Shown: in pieces, positions 19,816 through 29,987 of the stretch
How the letters are laid out: each line of letters starts with the position of its first letter
Numbering within the stretch: position 1 is the stretch's first letter
DNA from: Candidatus Pantoea deserta
Lineage (GTDB): Bacteria; Pseudomonadota; Gammaproteobacteria; Enterobacterales; Enterobacteriaceae
Direction: 5' to 3'
Length of the DNA stretch: 64,000 bases
Assembly: GCF_003813865.1 (NCBI RefSeq)
Contig: NZ_RMVG01000002.1
Location: 62,001-126,000 of the forward strand
Position numbers and translations under genes: made by a program
Notes under the pieces: model-generated
Database searches by the model: none
What the model was told of the DNA's origin: nothing
Seen by the model: the letters and a program-made list of their open reading frames with translations, nothing else

Positions 19816-21375
19816 TCAGGTCACCGGCGCCGGATTGAATACCGCCAGCTGGTTGCGGATCCCCCAGCGATCCGACCAGGTTTGCTGACGGCCGCTGGCG
19901 ATCTCCAGAATCAGATGAAACAGCCGCCAGCCAACCTGCTCAATGGTCTCTTCGCCCGTCGCGATCGTTCCGGCATTGATGTCCATCAGATCGTGCCAGC
20001 GATCGGCCAGCGCCGTGCGCGTCGCCATTTTTATCACCGGAATCGCCGCCAGCCCGTAAGGGGTGCCGCGGCCGGTAGTAAACACCTGCAACGTAATTCC
20101 CGACGCCATTTGCTGCGTGCCGCAGACAAAATCGCTGGCGGGCGTGGCGGCGTAAATCAGCCCGCGCCGCGTGGGACGCTGGCCCGGCGACAGCACTTCG
20201 ACAATGGGGCTGCGGCCCGACTTGGCGATCGAACCCAGCGCTTTTTCCACGACGTTCGCCAGTCCGCCTTTCTTATTGCCGGGCGAAGGGTTCGCGCTGC
20301 GGTCGGTTTTTCCCTGATCGAGATAGTCGTCATACCACGCCATCTCTTCCAGCAGTCGCCTGCCAACCTCTTCATTAATGACGCGTGGCGTCAGCAGATG
20401 AATCGCGTCGCGCACTTCGGTCACTTCCGAAAACATCACCGTCGCGCCGCAGCGTACCAGCAGATCGGAGGCGAAGCCCACGGCGGGATTGGCCGTTACG
20501 CCGGAAAAAGCGTCGCTGCCGCCGCACTGCATCCCGACGATCAGCGCCGACGCCGGGCAGGTTTCGCGCTGGCGCTGATTGAGGCGCTCCAGATGTTTTT
20601 TCGCCACGCTGAGGATCTCCTCGACCATCGCGCCGAAGCCGACGTGGCGTTCGTCCTGTAAGCGCACAATATCGCTGTCATCCAGCGAGATGGCCTGCAC
20701 GTCGTCGGTGCCGGTCAGTAACCGCTCAGGCTGCAACTTTTCGCAGCCGAGACTGACCACCATAATTTCACCGCCGAAGTTGGGGTTCAGCGCCAGGTTA
20801 TGGATAGTGCGAATCGGCACCACGGCCGCGGGCGCGTTAATCGCTACGCCGCAGCCGTAAAGATGGTTGAGCGCCACGACGCCGTCGACGTTGGGATAAA
20901 GGGGCAGCAGGTCGCGCTCGATAATCTGCACCACATAATCCACCACGCCCGCCACGCAGTGCACGCTGGTGGTGATGCCGAGCAGATTGCGCGTTCCCAC
21001 GCTGCCGTCGGCGTTGCGGTAGCCTTCAAAGGTGTAGCCTTCAAGCGGGGGCAGATCGGGCGGCACATTAGTGGCCAGCGGCAGGCTGGCGAGCGGCGGC
21101 GCTTCAGGCAAAGCCACCAGCGACTCTTCAATCCAGCTGCCCTGCGGAATATCGCGCAGCGCGTAGCCGATGACTTCGCCATAGCGGCGAATAGCTGCGC
21201 CTTGCGCAATGGGCGATAACGCGACTTTATGCCCCTGCGGCACATGTTCTGTCAGCGTCAGGCCATCGGGAAAGAGGGTGCCTGCCGGGAGTCCCTGGTT
21301 ATTGACCACGATGGCGACATTGTCATCTTCATGGACTTTAATACAGAGTGGCGGCTCATTGACTATTCGCTTCAT
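19816..21375 (-). CDS. garD: Galactarate dehydratase
   Basis: GarD dehydrates D-galactarate (mucate) to 5-dehydro-4-deoxy-D-glucarate, using iron. The 519-residue UxaA-family protein has the N-terminal SAF-like part (about 10-100) and the catalytic region with [48 protein letters not shown] and [24 protein letters not shown]. In E. coli garD stands alone; here it is divergent from gudP, and the rest of the catabolic pathway is on the other side of the shared promoter region. Confidence 0.95.
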   Translation of the reverse strand: MKRIVNEPPLCIKVHEDDNVAIVVNNQGLPAGTLFPDGLTLTEHVPQGHKVALSPIAQGAAIRRYGEVIGYALRDIPQGSWIEESLVALPEAPPLASLPLATNVPPDLPPLEGYTFEGYRNADGSVGTRNLLGITTSVHCVAGVVDYVVQIIERDLLPLYPNVDGVVALNHLYGCGVAINAPAAVVPIRTIHNLALNPNFGGEIMVVSLGCEKLQPERLLTGTDDVQAISLDDSDIVRLQDERHVGFGAMVEEILSVAKKHLERLNQRQRETCPASALIVGMQCGGSDAFSGVTANPAVGFASDLLVRCGATVMFSEVTEVRDAIHLLTPRVINEEVGRRLLEEMAWYDDYLDQGKTDRSANPSPGNKKGGLANVVEKALGSIAKSGRSPIVEVLSPGQRPTRRGLIYAATPASDFVCGTQQMASGITLQVFTTGRGTPYGLAAIPVIKMATRTALADRWHDLMDINAGTIATGEETIEQVGWRLFHLILEIASGRQQTWSDRWGIRNQLAVFNPAPVT

Positions 21376-21882
21376 CGCTCACCTTTCAGTCATATGCGCC
21401 GTACATGGCGGCGCCTTATCGTTTCTTTATCATGCCTATCGGATTTGCCAGCTTTAGTATAGGGGCGAGGTATGCCCGCCGCATTGTGCAACTGACTGGC
21501 TTTAAGCCCCTGTATCAGCTGTTTTCATAGCGTTTATCCAAACGCAAGTGAAGAGTCTCACAAAGCCCTGTTTATCTGTTTAAAAGTTAACCGTTTTCGG
21601 GTGAAAAAACCGGGTTCCGTGAGGTACGCCGCAGACAGTTGTGCAGGTGCAAAAGAATGCCTCGCAAATACCCGTTATTGTCAGGCATTCATCCAGTGCC
21701 ACCGCTTTTTGCCCTTTCTATACTGGCTCTCGCAATACGACGTTAGGTTATTCGTCACGACGCACTATCGGTTTGCCCCTATAAAAAAATCGCCGTGTTT
21801 AACCCGACTTCTCTCTGATACCCAACGCGATGTGTATGCAGTCAGAGCGAATGTAGCGAACGCTATATTTCAGGAGTGCATC
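21376..21882. other. Divergent garD/gudP control region
   Basis: This 507-bp gap has no convincing gene. An in-frame extension of gudP to a GTG at 21601 encodes unconserved sequence and is rejected. The gap holds a CRP-like palindrome (21547-21562) and two copies of TTGTGCA (21484-21490 and 21639-21645). The latter could be half-sites for the sugar-diacid regulator CdaR, which is not encoded in the window. AT-rich segments near 21780 may hold the gudP promoter. Confidence 0.5.
21547..21562. promoter_or_regulatory. CRP-like site in the garD/gudP gap
   Basis: AGTGA-AGAGTC-TCACA matches the CRP consensus TGTGA-N6-TCACA at nine of ten conserved bases and lies between the two divergent sugar-diacid transcription units. 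Catabolite control would be expected for these genes. Confidence 0.55.
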
Positions 21883-23229
21883 ATGAATAGTTACAGCCAG
21901 ACGGCGGAAGCGGTGCAAAAGCGCACCAACGCCCGCTACTGGATCGTGGTGATGCTGTTTATCGTCACCTCGTTCAACTACGGCGACCGCGCCACCATTT
22001 CCATTGCCGGTTCCGCCATGTCCAAAGATATTGGTCTGGATTCGGTCGGCCTCGGCTACATCTTCTCTGCGTTTTCATGGGCCTACGTTATCGGTCAGAT
22101 ACCCGGCGGCTGGCTGCTGGACCGCTTTGGATCGAAACGCGTCTACTTCTGGAGCATCTTCCTGTGGTCGCTGTTTACCCTGTTGCAGGGCTTCGTCGAT
22201 GTCTTCAGCGGCTATGGCATCGTGGTGTCGCTGTTTCTGCTGCGTTTTATGGTCGGTCTGGCGGAAGCGCCCTCTTTTCCCGGCAACAGCCGTATCGTGG
22301 CAGCCTGGTTCCCGGCGCAGGAGCGCGGCACCGCCGTCGCCATCTTTAACTCGGCGCAGTACTTCGCCACGGTGATCTTCGCGCCGATTATGGGCTGGCT
22401 GGTATCGGCAGTGGGCTGGGCGCATGTGTTCTGGTTTATGGGCGGTCTCGGCATCATCCTGAGCTTTATCTGGCTGAAGGTGATCCACGATCCCAACGAC
22501 CATCCCGGCGTCAATAAAGCGGAGCTGGAGTACATGGAGCAGGGCGGCGCGCTGATCAATATGGACGCGAAAAAAGCTGAGCGCAAAGTGAGCTGGGATG
22601 AAAAGTGGTATCAAATCAAACAGCTACTCTCAACGCGCATGATGTGGGGCATCTATCTCGGCCAGTACTGCGTTAACGCCCTGACCTACTTCTTTATTAC
22701 CTGGTTTCCGGTTTATCTGGTGCAGGCGCGCGGCATGTCGATTCTCAAGGCGGGTTTTATCGCCTCTGTCCCGGCGGTGTGCGGCTTCCTCGGCGGCGTG
22801 CTGGGCGGCGTGATCTCCGACTACCTGATGCGCAAAACCGGCTCGCTTAATATCGCGCGCAAAACGCCTATCGTCCTCGGCATGTTGCTCTCGATCAGCA
22901 TGGTGATGTGTAACTACACCGAAACGGAATGGGTGGTGGTGTTCTTTATGGCGCTGGCGTTCTTCGGCAAAGGCATCGGGGCGTTGGGCTGGGCCGTGAT
23001 GGCGGATACCGCACCGAAGGAGATCAGCGGTCTGAGCGGCGGACTGTTCAATATGTTCGGCAACTTCTCCGGCATTGTGACGCCGATTGCTATTGGTTAC
23101 ATCATCGCCACCAGCGGCTCGTTTGAGGGCGCGCTGATCTATGTCGGCATTCATGCGTTCGTCGCCGCGTTTAGCTTCCTGGTGATTGCCGGGGACATTA
23201 AACGCGTCGAACTGAAACACCGGACATAA
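21883..23229 (+). CDS. gudP: Galactarate/glucarate/glycerate MFS transporter
   Basis: A major-facilitator protein of the anion:cation symporter family (448 residues, 12 predicted membrane helices) that imports hexarates. Family motifs include NYGDRATISIAG in helix 1, QIPGGWLLDRFGSKR between helices 2 and 3, and RFMVGLAEAPSFPGNSR. The ATG at 21883 has AGGAG 8 bp upstream. No second hexarate transporter occurs in the locus, so it may serve both galactarate and glucarate; GarP is the close alternative name. It is the first gene of a six-gene unit. Confidence 0.93.
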   Translation: MNSYSQTAEAVQKRTNARYWIVVMLFIVTSFNYGDRATISIAGSAMSKDIGLDSVGLGYIFSAFSWAYVIGQIPGGWLLDRFGSKRVYFWSIFLWSLFTLLQGFVDVFSGYGIVVSLFLLRFMVGLAEAPSFPGNSRIVAAWFPAQERGTAVAIFNSAQYFATVIFAPIMGWLVSAVGWAHVFWFMGGLGIILSFIWLKVIHDPNDHPGVNKAELEYMEQGGALINMDAKKAERKVSWDEKWYQIKQLLSTRMMWGIYLGQYCVNALTYFFITWFPVYLVQARGMSILKAGFIASVPAVCGFLGGVLGGVISDYLMRKTGSLNIARKTPIVLGMLLSISMVMCNYTETEWVVVFFMALAFFGKGIGALGWAVMADTAPKEISGLSGGLFNMFGNFSGIVTPIAIGYIIATSGSFEGALIYVGIHAFVAAFSFLVIAGDIKRVELKHRT

Positions 23230-23238
23230 GGAGAGAAT

Positions 23239-24585
23239 ATGAGTACGCAAAGTACGCCGGTGATTACCGATATGCAGGTGATCCCGGTCGCCGGATACGA
23301 CAGCATGCTGTTGAACATCGGCGGCGCGCACAACGCCTGTTTTACCCGCAATATCGTGGTGCTGACCGACAGCGCGGGTCATACCGGCGTTGGCGAAGCG
23401 CCGGGCGGCGACACCATTTATCAGACGCTGCTCGCGGCGATCCCGCAGGTGAAAGGCCAGCAGGTGGCCCGCATGAACCGGCTGGTGCAGCAGGTGCATC
23501 AGGGCAATCAGACCGCCGACTTCGATACGTTCGGCAAGGGCGCCTGGACGTTTGAGCTGCGCGTCAACGCCGTGGCGGCGCTGGAAGCCGCGCTGCTCGA
23601 TCTGCTCGGTCAGTGCCTTGGCGTACCGGTGGCGGAGCTGCTCGGTCCCGGCCAGCAGCGCGCTGAAGTGACGGTGCTCGGCTATCTGTTTTATATCGGC
23701 GATCGGCGTAAAACCGATCTGCCGTACCAGAGCGGCGATAGCGGCGGCCATGACTGGTATCGCCTGCGTCATCAGGAAGCGTTGACGTCAGACGCCATTG
23801 TACGGCTGGCGGAAGCGGCGCAGGACAAGTACGGCTTTAAGGACTTCAAGCTTAAAGGCGGCGTGCTGCCGGGCGAGCAGGAGATCGACGCCGCCGTCGC
23901 GCTGAAGCGGCGCTTTCCGGAGGCGCGCATCACCGTCGATCCCAACGGCGCCTGGCATCTGGACGAAGCGATTCGCCTGTGTAAAGGGATGGGCGATGTC
24001 CTGACCTATGCCGAAGATCCGTGCGGCGCGGAGCAGGGCTATTCCGGGCGCGAAGTGATGGCGGAGTTCCGCCGCGCAACGGGGCTGCCTGTCGCCACCA
24101 ATATGATCGCCACCAACTGGCGCGAGATGAACCATGCGGTGATGCTTAACGCCGTCGACATCCCGCTGGCCGATCCCCACTTCTGGACGCTGAGCGGCGC
24201 GGTGCGCGTGGCGCAGCTGTGCGACGACTGGGGACTCACCTGGGGCTGCCACTCTAACAACCACTTCGATATTTCCCTGGCGATGTTTACCCACGTAGGC
24301 GCGGCCGCGCCGGGCAAACCCACCGCGATCGATACCCACTGGATCTGGCAGGAGGGCGATCAGCGCCTGACGAAACAGCCGCTGCAAATTCGCAACGGCA
24401 AAATCGCCGTGCCGGACGCCCCTGGTCTTGGCATTGAGCTGGACTGGGATCGTCTGCGGCAGGCCAACGATCTCTATACCTCACTGCCCGCGGGCGCGCG
24501 TAACGACGCCACCGCGATGCAGTATTTAATTCCCGGTTGGACATTCGACCGCAAGCGCCCGGCATTTGGCCGCGCCACAGTGTAA
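23239..24585 (+). CDS. gudX: Glucarate dehydratase-related protein GudX
   Basis: An enolase-superfamily protein of 448 residues, paralogous to the next gene. It keeps the residues expected for a dehydratase: the K-x-K lysine in FKLKGGV, the metal site DPNGAW, AEDPCG, and the histidine of CHSNNHFD. In E. coli GudX shows weak activity and unclear physiology, but nothing in this sequence looks inactivated. The order gudP-gudX-gudD is as in E. coli. Two stretches are nearly identical in DNA to gudD (65 identical bases at 24013-24077), suggesting gene conversion. Confidence 0.9.
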   Translation: MSTQSTPVITDMQVIPVAGYDSMLLNIGGAHNACFTRNIVVLTDSAGHTGVGEAPGGDTIYQTLLAAIPQVKGQQVARMNRLVQQVHQGNQTADFDTFGKGAWTFELRVNAVAALEAALLDLLGQCLGVPVAELLGPGQQRAEVTVLGYLFYIGDRRKTDLPYQSGDSGGHDWYRLRHQEALTSDAIVRLAEAAQDKYGFKDFKLKGGVLPGEQEIDAAVALKRRFPEARITVDPNGAWHLDEAIRLCKGMGDVLTYAEDPCGAEQGYSGREVMAEFRRATGLPVATNMIATNWREMNHAVMLNAVDIPLADPHFWTLSGAVRVAQLCDDWGLTWGCHSNNHFDISLAMFTHVGAAAPGKPTAIDTHWIWQEGDQRLTKQPLQIRNGKIAVPDAPGLGIELDWDRLRQANDLYTSLPAGARNDATAMQYLIPGWTFDRKRPAFGRATV

Positions 24586-24595
24586 GGAGCAGGAA

Positions 24596-25927
24596 ATGAG
24601 TTCGACACCGAAAGTCACCGCGATGCAGGTCATTCCGGTTGCCGGTTATGACAGCATGTTGCTCAACCTGAGCGGCGCGCACGCGCCTTTTTTCACCCGT
24701 AACATCGTTATCATCAAGGACAACGCGGGCCACACCGGGGTAGGGGAAATACCCGGCGGCGAAAAAATTCGGCAGACGCTGGAGGACGCCGCATCGCTGG
24801 TGGTCGGCAAAACGGTCGGCGAGTATAAAAACGTGCTCAGCCTGGTGCGCAGCACCTTTGCCGATCGCGACTCATCGGGACGCGGCAGCCAGACCTTTGA
24901 CCTGCGCACCACGATTCACGTCGTCACCGGCATCGAAGCGGCGCTGCTCGACCTGCTGGGGCAGCATTTACAGGTCAACGTCGCTACGCTGCTGGGCGAC
25001 GGCCAGCAGCGCGACCGCGTCGAGATGCTCGGCTACCTGTTCTACGTGGGCGACCGTAAAAAAACCGCGCTGCCCTATCAGAGCCAGGAGAGCGACGCCT
25101 GCGACTGGTATCGCCTGCGTCACGAAGAGGCGCTGACGCCGGAGGCGGTAGTGCGCCTGGCGGAAGCCGCTTACGACAAATATGGCTTCAACGACTTCAA
25201 GCTTAAGGGCGGCGTGCTGCGCGGCGGCGAAGAGGCGGAGGCGGTAACGGCGCTGGCGAAGCGCTTTCCGGAGGCGCGCATCACGCTTGACCCCAACGGG
25301 GCCTGGTCGCTCAATGAGGCGATCCTGCTGGGCAAACAGCTAAAAGGCGTGCTGGCCTATGCAGAAGATCCGTGCGGCGCGGAGCAGGGCTATTCCGGGC
25401 GCGAAGTGATGGCGGAGTTCCGCCGCGCGACCGGGCTGCCCACCGCCACCAATATGATCGCCACCGACTGGCGTCAGATGGGCCACACCCTGTCGCTTCA
25501 GTCGGTGGATATTCCGCTGGCCGATCCGCATTTCTGGACCATGCAGGGTTCGGTGCGGGTGGCGCAGATGTGTCACGACTTTGGCCTGACCTGGGGTTCG
25601 CACTCCAACAACCATTTCGACGTGTCGCTGGCGATGTTTACCCACGTCGCGGCCGCCGCGCCGGGGGCTATCACCGCGATCGATACCCACTGGATCTGGC
25701 AGGAGGGCAATCAGCGCCTGACCAAAGAGCCGCTGCAAATCAAAGGCGGCATGGTGCAGGTGCCGCAAAAGCCGGGTCTCGGCGTCGAGCTGGATATGGA
25801 TCAGGTGATGCAGGCCAACGCGCTCTATCAGAAACATGGCCTGGGCGCGCGCGACGATGCGCAGGCGATGCAGTATCTCGTGCCGAACTGGACCTTCGAC
25901 AATAAACGTCCATGCCTGGTGCGCTAA
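24596..25927 (+). CDS. gudD: Glucarate dehydratase
   Basis: GudD converts D-glucarate (and L-idarate) to 5-dehydro-4-deoxy-D-glucarate, joining the GarD route. The 443 residues carry the enolase-superfamily active site: the lysines of FKLKGGV, metal ligands in DPNGAW and AEDPCG, and the His of SHSNNHFD with the later Asp of TAIDTHW. The ATG at 24596 follows AGGAGCAGGAA, ten bases after the gudX stop. Confidence 0.95.
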   Translation: MSSTPKVTAMQVIPVAGYDSMLLNLSGAHAPFFTRNIVIIKDNAGHTGVGEIPGGEKIRQTLEDAASLVVGKTVGEYKNVLSLVRSTFADRDSSGRGSQTFDLRTTIHVVTGIEAALLDLLGQHLQVNVATLLGDGQQRDRVEMLGYLFYVGDRKKTALPYQSQESDACDWYRLRHEEALTPEAVVRLAEAAYDKYGFNDFKLKGGVLRGGEEAEAVTALAKRFPEARITLDPNGAWSLNEAILLGKQLKGVLAYAEDPCGAEQGYSGREVMAEFRRATGLPTATNMIATDWRQMGHTLSLQSVDIPLADPHFWTMQGSVRVAQMCHDFGLTWGSHSNNHFDVSLAMFTHVAAAAPGAITAIDTHWIWQEGNQRLTKEPLQIKGGMVQVPQKPGLGVELDMDQVMQANALYQKHGLGARDDAQAMQYLVPNWTFDNKRPCLVR

Positions 25928-25969
25928 CCTTTTGGCTCCCTGCGGGGAGCCGTTGTAACGGGAGAAGAG

Positions 25970-26743
25970 ATGATGAGTAACACGGCCTGGCCGAACACCT
26001 TCCGCCGTCGTCTGCTGGCGGGTGAGACCCTGATTGGCAGCTGGTGCGCGCTGGCGAACCCTACTACTACCGAAGTGCTCGGCCTCGCCGGTTTCGACTG
26101 GCTGGTGCTGGACGGCGAACATGCGCCCAACGACATTACCACCTTTGTGCCGCAGCTGATGGCGCTAAAGGGCAGCGTCAGCGCTCCCGTGGTGCGTCCG
26201 CCCTGCAACGAACCGGTGATCATCAAGCGTCTGCTGGATATTGGTTTCTATAACTTCCTTATTCCGTTTGTGGAAACAGAGGAAGAGGCGGCGCGCGCCG
26301 TGGCGTCAACGCGCTATCCGCCTGCCGGTATTCGCGGCGTCTCGGTTTCACACCGCAGCAATATGTACGGCACGCTGCCCGACTACAACGCCACGGTAAA
26401 CAGCAACATCACGCTGCTGGTGCAGATCGAAACCCAGCAGGCCGTAGACAATATCGATGCTATCGCCGCGGTAGAGGGCGTAGACGGCATCTTTGTGGGG
26501 CCGGGCGATCTCTCAGCCGCGCTGGGCTATCTTGGCCAGCCTGCGCATCCGGAGGTGCTGAAGGTCATCAAGCATGTGTTTGAGCGCGCCAGAGCGGCGG
26601 GCAAGCCGAGCGGCATTCTTGCGCCGGTTGAAGCCGATGCGCGCCGCTACCTGGAATGGGGCGCGAGCTTCGTTGCCGTAGGCAGCGATTTAGGGGTTTT
26701 CCGTCAGGCCACTCAGGCGCTGTGCGACAAATTTAAGAAGTAA
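25970..26743 (+). CDS. garL: 5-keto-4-deoxy-D-glucarate aldolase
   Basis: GarL is a class II, Mg-dependent aldolase that cleaves 5-keto-4-deoxy-D-glucarate to pyruvate and tartronate semialdehyde. The 257-residue HpcH/HpaI-fold protein shows the general-base histidine in DGEHAPND, the metal-binding Glu in QIETQQAV and Asp in [12 protein letters not shown], and the conserved [17 protein letters not shown]. An alternative ATG one codon downstream (25973) is equally possible. In E. coli garL belongs to garPLRK; here it follows gudD. Confidence 0.95.
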   Translation: MMSNTAWPNTFRRRLLAGETLIGSWCALANPTTTEVLGLAGFDWLVLDGEHAPNDITTFVPQLMALKGSVSAPVVRPPCNEPVIIKRLLDIGFYNFLIPFVETEEEAARAVASTRYPPAGIRGVSVSHRSNMYGTLPDYNATVNSNITLLVQIETQQAVDNIDAIAAVEGVDGIFVGPGDLSAALGYLGQPAHPEVLKVIKHVFERARAAGKPSGILAPVEADARRYLEWGASFVAVGSDLGVFRQATQALCDKFKK

Positions 26744-26761
26744 CCCGAGAGGAGAAAGGCA

Positions 26762-27646
26762 ATGAAAATTGGATTTATCGGCCTTGGCATCATGGGCAAA
26801 CCGATGAGTAAAAACCTGGTGAAAGCCGGTTACTCGCTGGTGGTGCGCGACCACAACGCCAGCAACGAGGCGGAACTAACCGAGCTGGGCGCGACCGTGG
26901 CGAAATCGCCGAAAGAGGTCGCCGAGCAGGTTGACGTGGTGATCACCATGGTGCCCAACTCGCCGCAGGTGAAAGAGGTCTGCCTGGGGGAGAACGGCAT
27001 CATCGACGGCGCGAAGCCGGGCCTGATCGTTATCGATATGAGTTCAATCGCCCCGCTGGCCAGCCGCGAGGTGCATGACGCGCTGGCGGAGAAGGGCATT
27101 CATATGCTCGACGCGCCGGTCAGCGGCGGCGAGCCGAAGGCGATTGAAGGCACGCTCTCAGTGATGGTCGGCGGCGACAAAGAGATTTTCGAACGCTGCT
27201 ACGACATTATGAAGGCGATGGCCGGGTCGGTGGTGCACACCGGCGACATCGGCGCGGGCAACGTTACCAAGCTGGCAAACCAGGTGATCGTCGCGCTCAA
27301 TATCGCGGCCATGTCAGAAGCGCTGTCGCTGGCCACTAAAGCAGGCGTTAATCCTGAACTGGTTTATCAGGCGATCCGCGGCGGGCTGGCGGGCAGCACG
27401 GTGCTCGACGCAAAAGCGCCGATGGTGCTGGACCGCAACTTCAAACCGGGATTCCGTATCGATTTGCATATCAAAGACCTGGCTAACGCGCTGGACACCT
27501 CGCACGGCATTGGCGCGCACCTTCCGCTCACGGCTGCGGTGATGGAGATGATGCAGGCGCTGCGCAACGATGGCCAGGGCAACGCCGACCACAGCGCGCT
27601 TGCCTGCTATTATGAGAAATTAGCGAAAGTCGAGATTACCCGTTAA
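26762..27646 (+). CDS. garR: 2-hydroxy-3-oxopropionate (tartronate semialdehyde) reductase
   Basis: GarR reduces tartronate semialdehyde to D-glycerate with NADH. The 294-residue beta-hydroxyacid dehydrogenase has the dinucleotide fold GFIGLGIMGKPMSKNL at the N-terminus, the substrate loop DAPVSGGEPKAIEG and the catalytic lysine in GNVTKLANQ (about residue 171). It is 18 bp after garL in the same operon. GlxR is a close paralogue, but the gar context decides the name. Confidence 0.95.
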   Translation: MKIGFIGLGIMGKPMSKNLVKAGYSLVVRDHNASNEAELTELGATVAKSPKEVAEQVDVVITMVPNSPQVKEVCLGENGIIDGAKPGLIVIDMSSIAPLASREVHDALAEKGIHMLDAPVSGGEPKAIEGTLSVMVGGDKEIFERCYDIMKAMAGSVVHTGDIGAGNVTKLANQVIVALNIAAMSEALSLATKAGVNPELVYQAIRGGLAGSTVLDAKAPMVLDRNFKPGFRIDLHIKDLANALDTSHGIGAHLPLTAAVMEMMQALRNDGQGNADHSALACYYEKLAKVEITR

Positions 27647-27727
27647 CGCTATGCGGCGGTCCACGGCGGCCGCCACACAGCGTCATCATGGATGATGAAT
27701 CGTCCAACAACAGCGCCTGGATTGCCT

Positions 27728-28870
27728 ATGAAAATCGTAATCGCACCGGATTCATACAAAGAGAGTTTATCCGCCCAGGGCGTGGCATCGGCAATCGAAG
27801 CGGGGTTCCGCGACGTCTTTCCTGACGCCACCTATGTGAAAATACCGGTTGCCGACGGCGGGGAGGGAACGGTAGAGGCGATGGTGGCGGCGACCGAGGG
27901 CAGTCTGGTCAACCTGTGCGTCACCGGGCCGCTTGGCGCGCCGGTCGACGCGTTTTACGGACTGTCGGGCGATGCGCGCACCGCTTTTATTGAGATGGCG
28001 GCGGCCAGCGGGCTGGAGCTGGTGCCTGCGGCGCAGCGCGATCCGCTGATTACCACCTCTTTTGGCACCGGCGAGCTGATTAAAAGCGCGCTGGATAAGG
28101 GCGTGCAGCACATCATTATCGGCATTGGCGGCAGCGCCACCAATGACGGCGGCGCAGGCATGATGCAGGCGCTGGGCGCGCGGCTGCTGGATGCTCAGGG
28201 CAAAGAGATCGGCTATGGCGGCGGCGCGCTGCCCGCGCTGAAGAAAATTAATATTGACGGGCTGGACGCGCGCGTAAGGCAGTGCCGGTTTGAGGTGGCC
28301 TGCGATGTGACCAACCCCTTGACCGGCAGCGACGGCGCGTCCGCCGTGTTCGGCCCGCAAAAAGGGGCCACGCCGGAGCTGGTGGCGCAGCTGGATAAGG
28401 CGCTGGCGCACTATGCGGCCATTATTCAGCGCGACCTCGACATCGACGTGCTGCATATTCCCGGCGGCGGCGCAGCCGGCGGCATGGGAGCGGCGCTGCA
28501 CGCCTTCTGCCAGGCGGACCTGCGGCGCGGCATTGAGATCGTCACCGAAGCGCTGGGGCTGGCGGAACAGGTTAAAGACGCCACGCTGGTGATCACCGGC
28601 GAAGGGCGTATCGACAGCCAGAGCATCAACGGCAAGGTGCCGATTGGCGTGGCGCAGGTGGCGAAACAGTTTCATAAGCCGGTGATCGGCATTGCGGGCA
28701 GCCTGACGGCCGACGTCGGCGTCGTTCATCAGCACGGGCTGGACGCGGTATTCAGCGTGCTCTACAGCATCTGTACCCTGGAGGAGGCGCTGGCGAAAGC
28801 GGAAGAGAATTTGCGGCTGGCGGCGAGAAATATTGCGGCCACGCTTAAGATCGGCAGCGTGATGCGGTAA
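27728..28870 (+). CDS. garK: Glycerate 2-kinase
   Basis: GarK phosphorylates D-glycerate to 2-phosphoglycerate, delivering the hexarate carbon to glycolysis. The 380-residue GckA/TtuD-unrelated GlxK-type kinase has [16 protein letters not shown] at the N-terminus, the glycine-rich [14 protein letters not shown], and GEGRIDSQS near residue 295. The ATG at 27728 has only a weak ribosome site (TGGA), and an 82-bp gap separates it from garR. It ends the unit at a strong terminator. Confidence 0.94.
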   Translation: MKIVIAPDSYKESLSAQGVASAIEAGFRDVFPDATYVKIPVADGGEGTVEAMVAATEGSLVNLCVTGPLGAPVDAFYGLSGDARTAFIEMAAASGLELVPAAQRDPLITTSFGTGELIKSALDKGVQHIIIGIGGSATNDGGAGMMQALGARLLDAQGKEIGYGGGALPALKKINIDGLDARVRQCRFEVACDVTNPLTGSDGASAVFGPQKGATPELVAQLDKALAHYAAIIQRDLDIDVLHIPGGGAAGGMGAALHAFCQADLRRGIEIVTEALGLAEQVKDATLVITGEGRIDSQSINGKVPIGVAQVAKQFHKPVIGIAGSLTADVGVVHQHGLDAVFSVLYSICTLEEALAKAEENLRLAARNIAATLKIGSVMR

Positions 28871-28899
28871 AAAAGCGGCCTTCAGGCCGCTTTTCTTTT
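28871..28899. terminator. Bidirectional terminator, garK and ABC binding-protein gene
   Basis: AAAAGCGGCC-TTCA-GGCCGCTTTT with T-runs on both strands lies between the convergent genes. Confidence 0.9.
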
Positions 28900-29968
28900 A
28901 CTTCTTATACTTCGCTTCCAGCGTGGCGAACCACGGCGCGACGAAGTCGGTGTTGCCGCCCCAGCCGGGGACGATCTTATTCAGCGAGGCCACGTTAATG
29001 GCGCCCTGCTGGCTGTTAAGCTGCTGCTGGGAGATCGACGCCCCTTTAAAATCATAGGTAGCCGGTGTGGTTTCGCCCGCGATCTTGTTCGCCACCAGAC
29101 GCATATTTACCGCGCCGATAGTTTTTGGATCGACCGCCACCGTCTGCACCCACGGACTGTTCTTCTCGCGCATCAGCTGCAAATCCTGGTTGGAGACGTC
29201 GATGCTGTAGAGCTTGATTTCCGTCCGGCCATTTTCCTGCAACGCTTTATACGCGCCCTGACTGAACGCGTCCCACGAGCCCCAGATGGCATCGATCTTG
29301 CCTTTCGGGTACTTCGCCAGAATCGCGCCGATCTTGTTGGCGGTATCGCCCTGTACGTCAGAGGAGACGGCGCCTATGGATTCCAGCTGGTGAATGCCTG
29401 GGTTTTCCTTCAGCAGCTTCTCATACACCACCTGACGACGCTCCATCGCCGGGAAACCGGCGACCCACAGCTTGACGATACTGGCCTTGCCGTTGAAATC
29501 TTTAATCAGCTGGCCGAGCGACGACTGCGCCAGAGAGGCGTCATCCTGCGCGGTCACGGTTACGCCCGGAATCGGCGTATCGACAGGCGTATCAAATACC
29601 GACACTTTAATGCCCGCGTCAGCGACGCGCTTCACCAGTCCGCTGGCGTAGGGCGCTTTGCCGTGCGACAGGATAATGCCGTCATACTTCTGGCTGATGG
29701 CCTGATTGACAAAATCCTGAAAGCGCGCGTCGTCGCCGTTGCTGAGAAAGGTGCTGACCTTAAAGCCCAGCTTGCGGCCCTCCTGAATTGCGCCCGCAAC
29801 GAACTGCGTGGTGTTGTCATCGGAACCTAAGTTGCGGATCACCGCGATGCGCACCGGTCCTTCATGATTCGCGATAGGGGCAGGCACCGGCGCAAGGGTG
29901 TCAGCCAGGGCGCTGGCAGAGAGCAGACTAACGGCCAGCAAGGAGAGCGATCGTATTTTCATTGTCAT
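28898..29968 (-). CDS. Sugar-type ABC transporter, periplasmic substrate-binding protein
   Basis: A 356-residue secreted protein with a Sec signal (cleavage likely after SASALA) and a Peripla_BP_4-like fold: RIAVIRNLGSDDNTTQF, DGIILSHGKA, and the hinge-proximal IDAIWGSWDAFSQGA. The last gene of a three-gene unit on the minus strand. The ligand cannot be read from the sequence; the family imports pentoses, hexoses, polyols and related compounds. The unit faces the hexarate operon but shares no promoter with it. Confidence 0.88.
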   Translation of the reverse strand: MTMKIRSLSLLAVSLLSASALADTLAPVPAPIANHEGPVRIAVIRNLGSDDNTTQFVAGAIQEGRKLGFKVSTFLSNGDDARFQDFVNQAISQKYDGIILSHGKAPYASGLVKRVADAGIKVSVFDTPVDTPIPGVTVTAQDDASLAQSSLGQLIKDFNGKASIVKLWVAGFPAMERRQVVYEKLLKENPGIHQLESIGAVSSDVQGDTANKIGAILAKYPKGKIDAIWGSWDAFSQGAYKALQENGRTEIKLYSIDVSNQDLQLMREKNSPWVQTVAVDPKTIGAVNMRLVANKIAGETTPATYDFKGASISQQQLNSQQGAINVASLNKIVPGWGGNTDFVAPWFATLEAKYKK

Positions 29969-29987
29969 TTTTCCAGGTTAATCAGCG

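Noticed and set aside
21601..21882. N-terminal extension of gudP by 94 codons from a GTG
   Set aside because: The extension matches no MFS N-terminus; the ATG at 21883 has a good ribosome site and gives the family start.
22630..23772. A 380-codon open frame antisense to gudP and gudX
   Set aside because: It spans two confident genes on the opposite strand, is His/Arg-rich and resembles no family.
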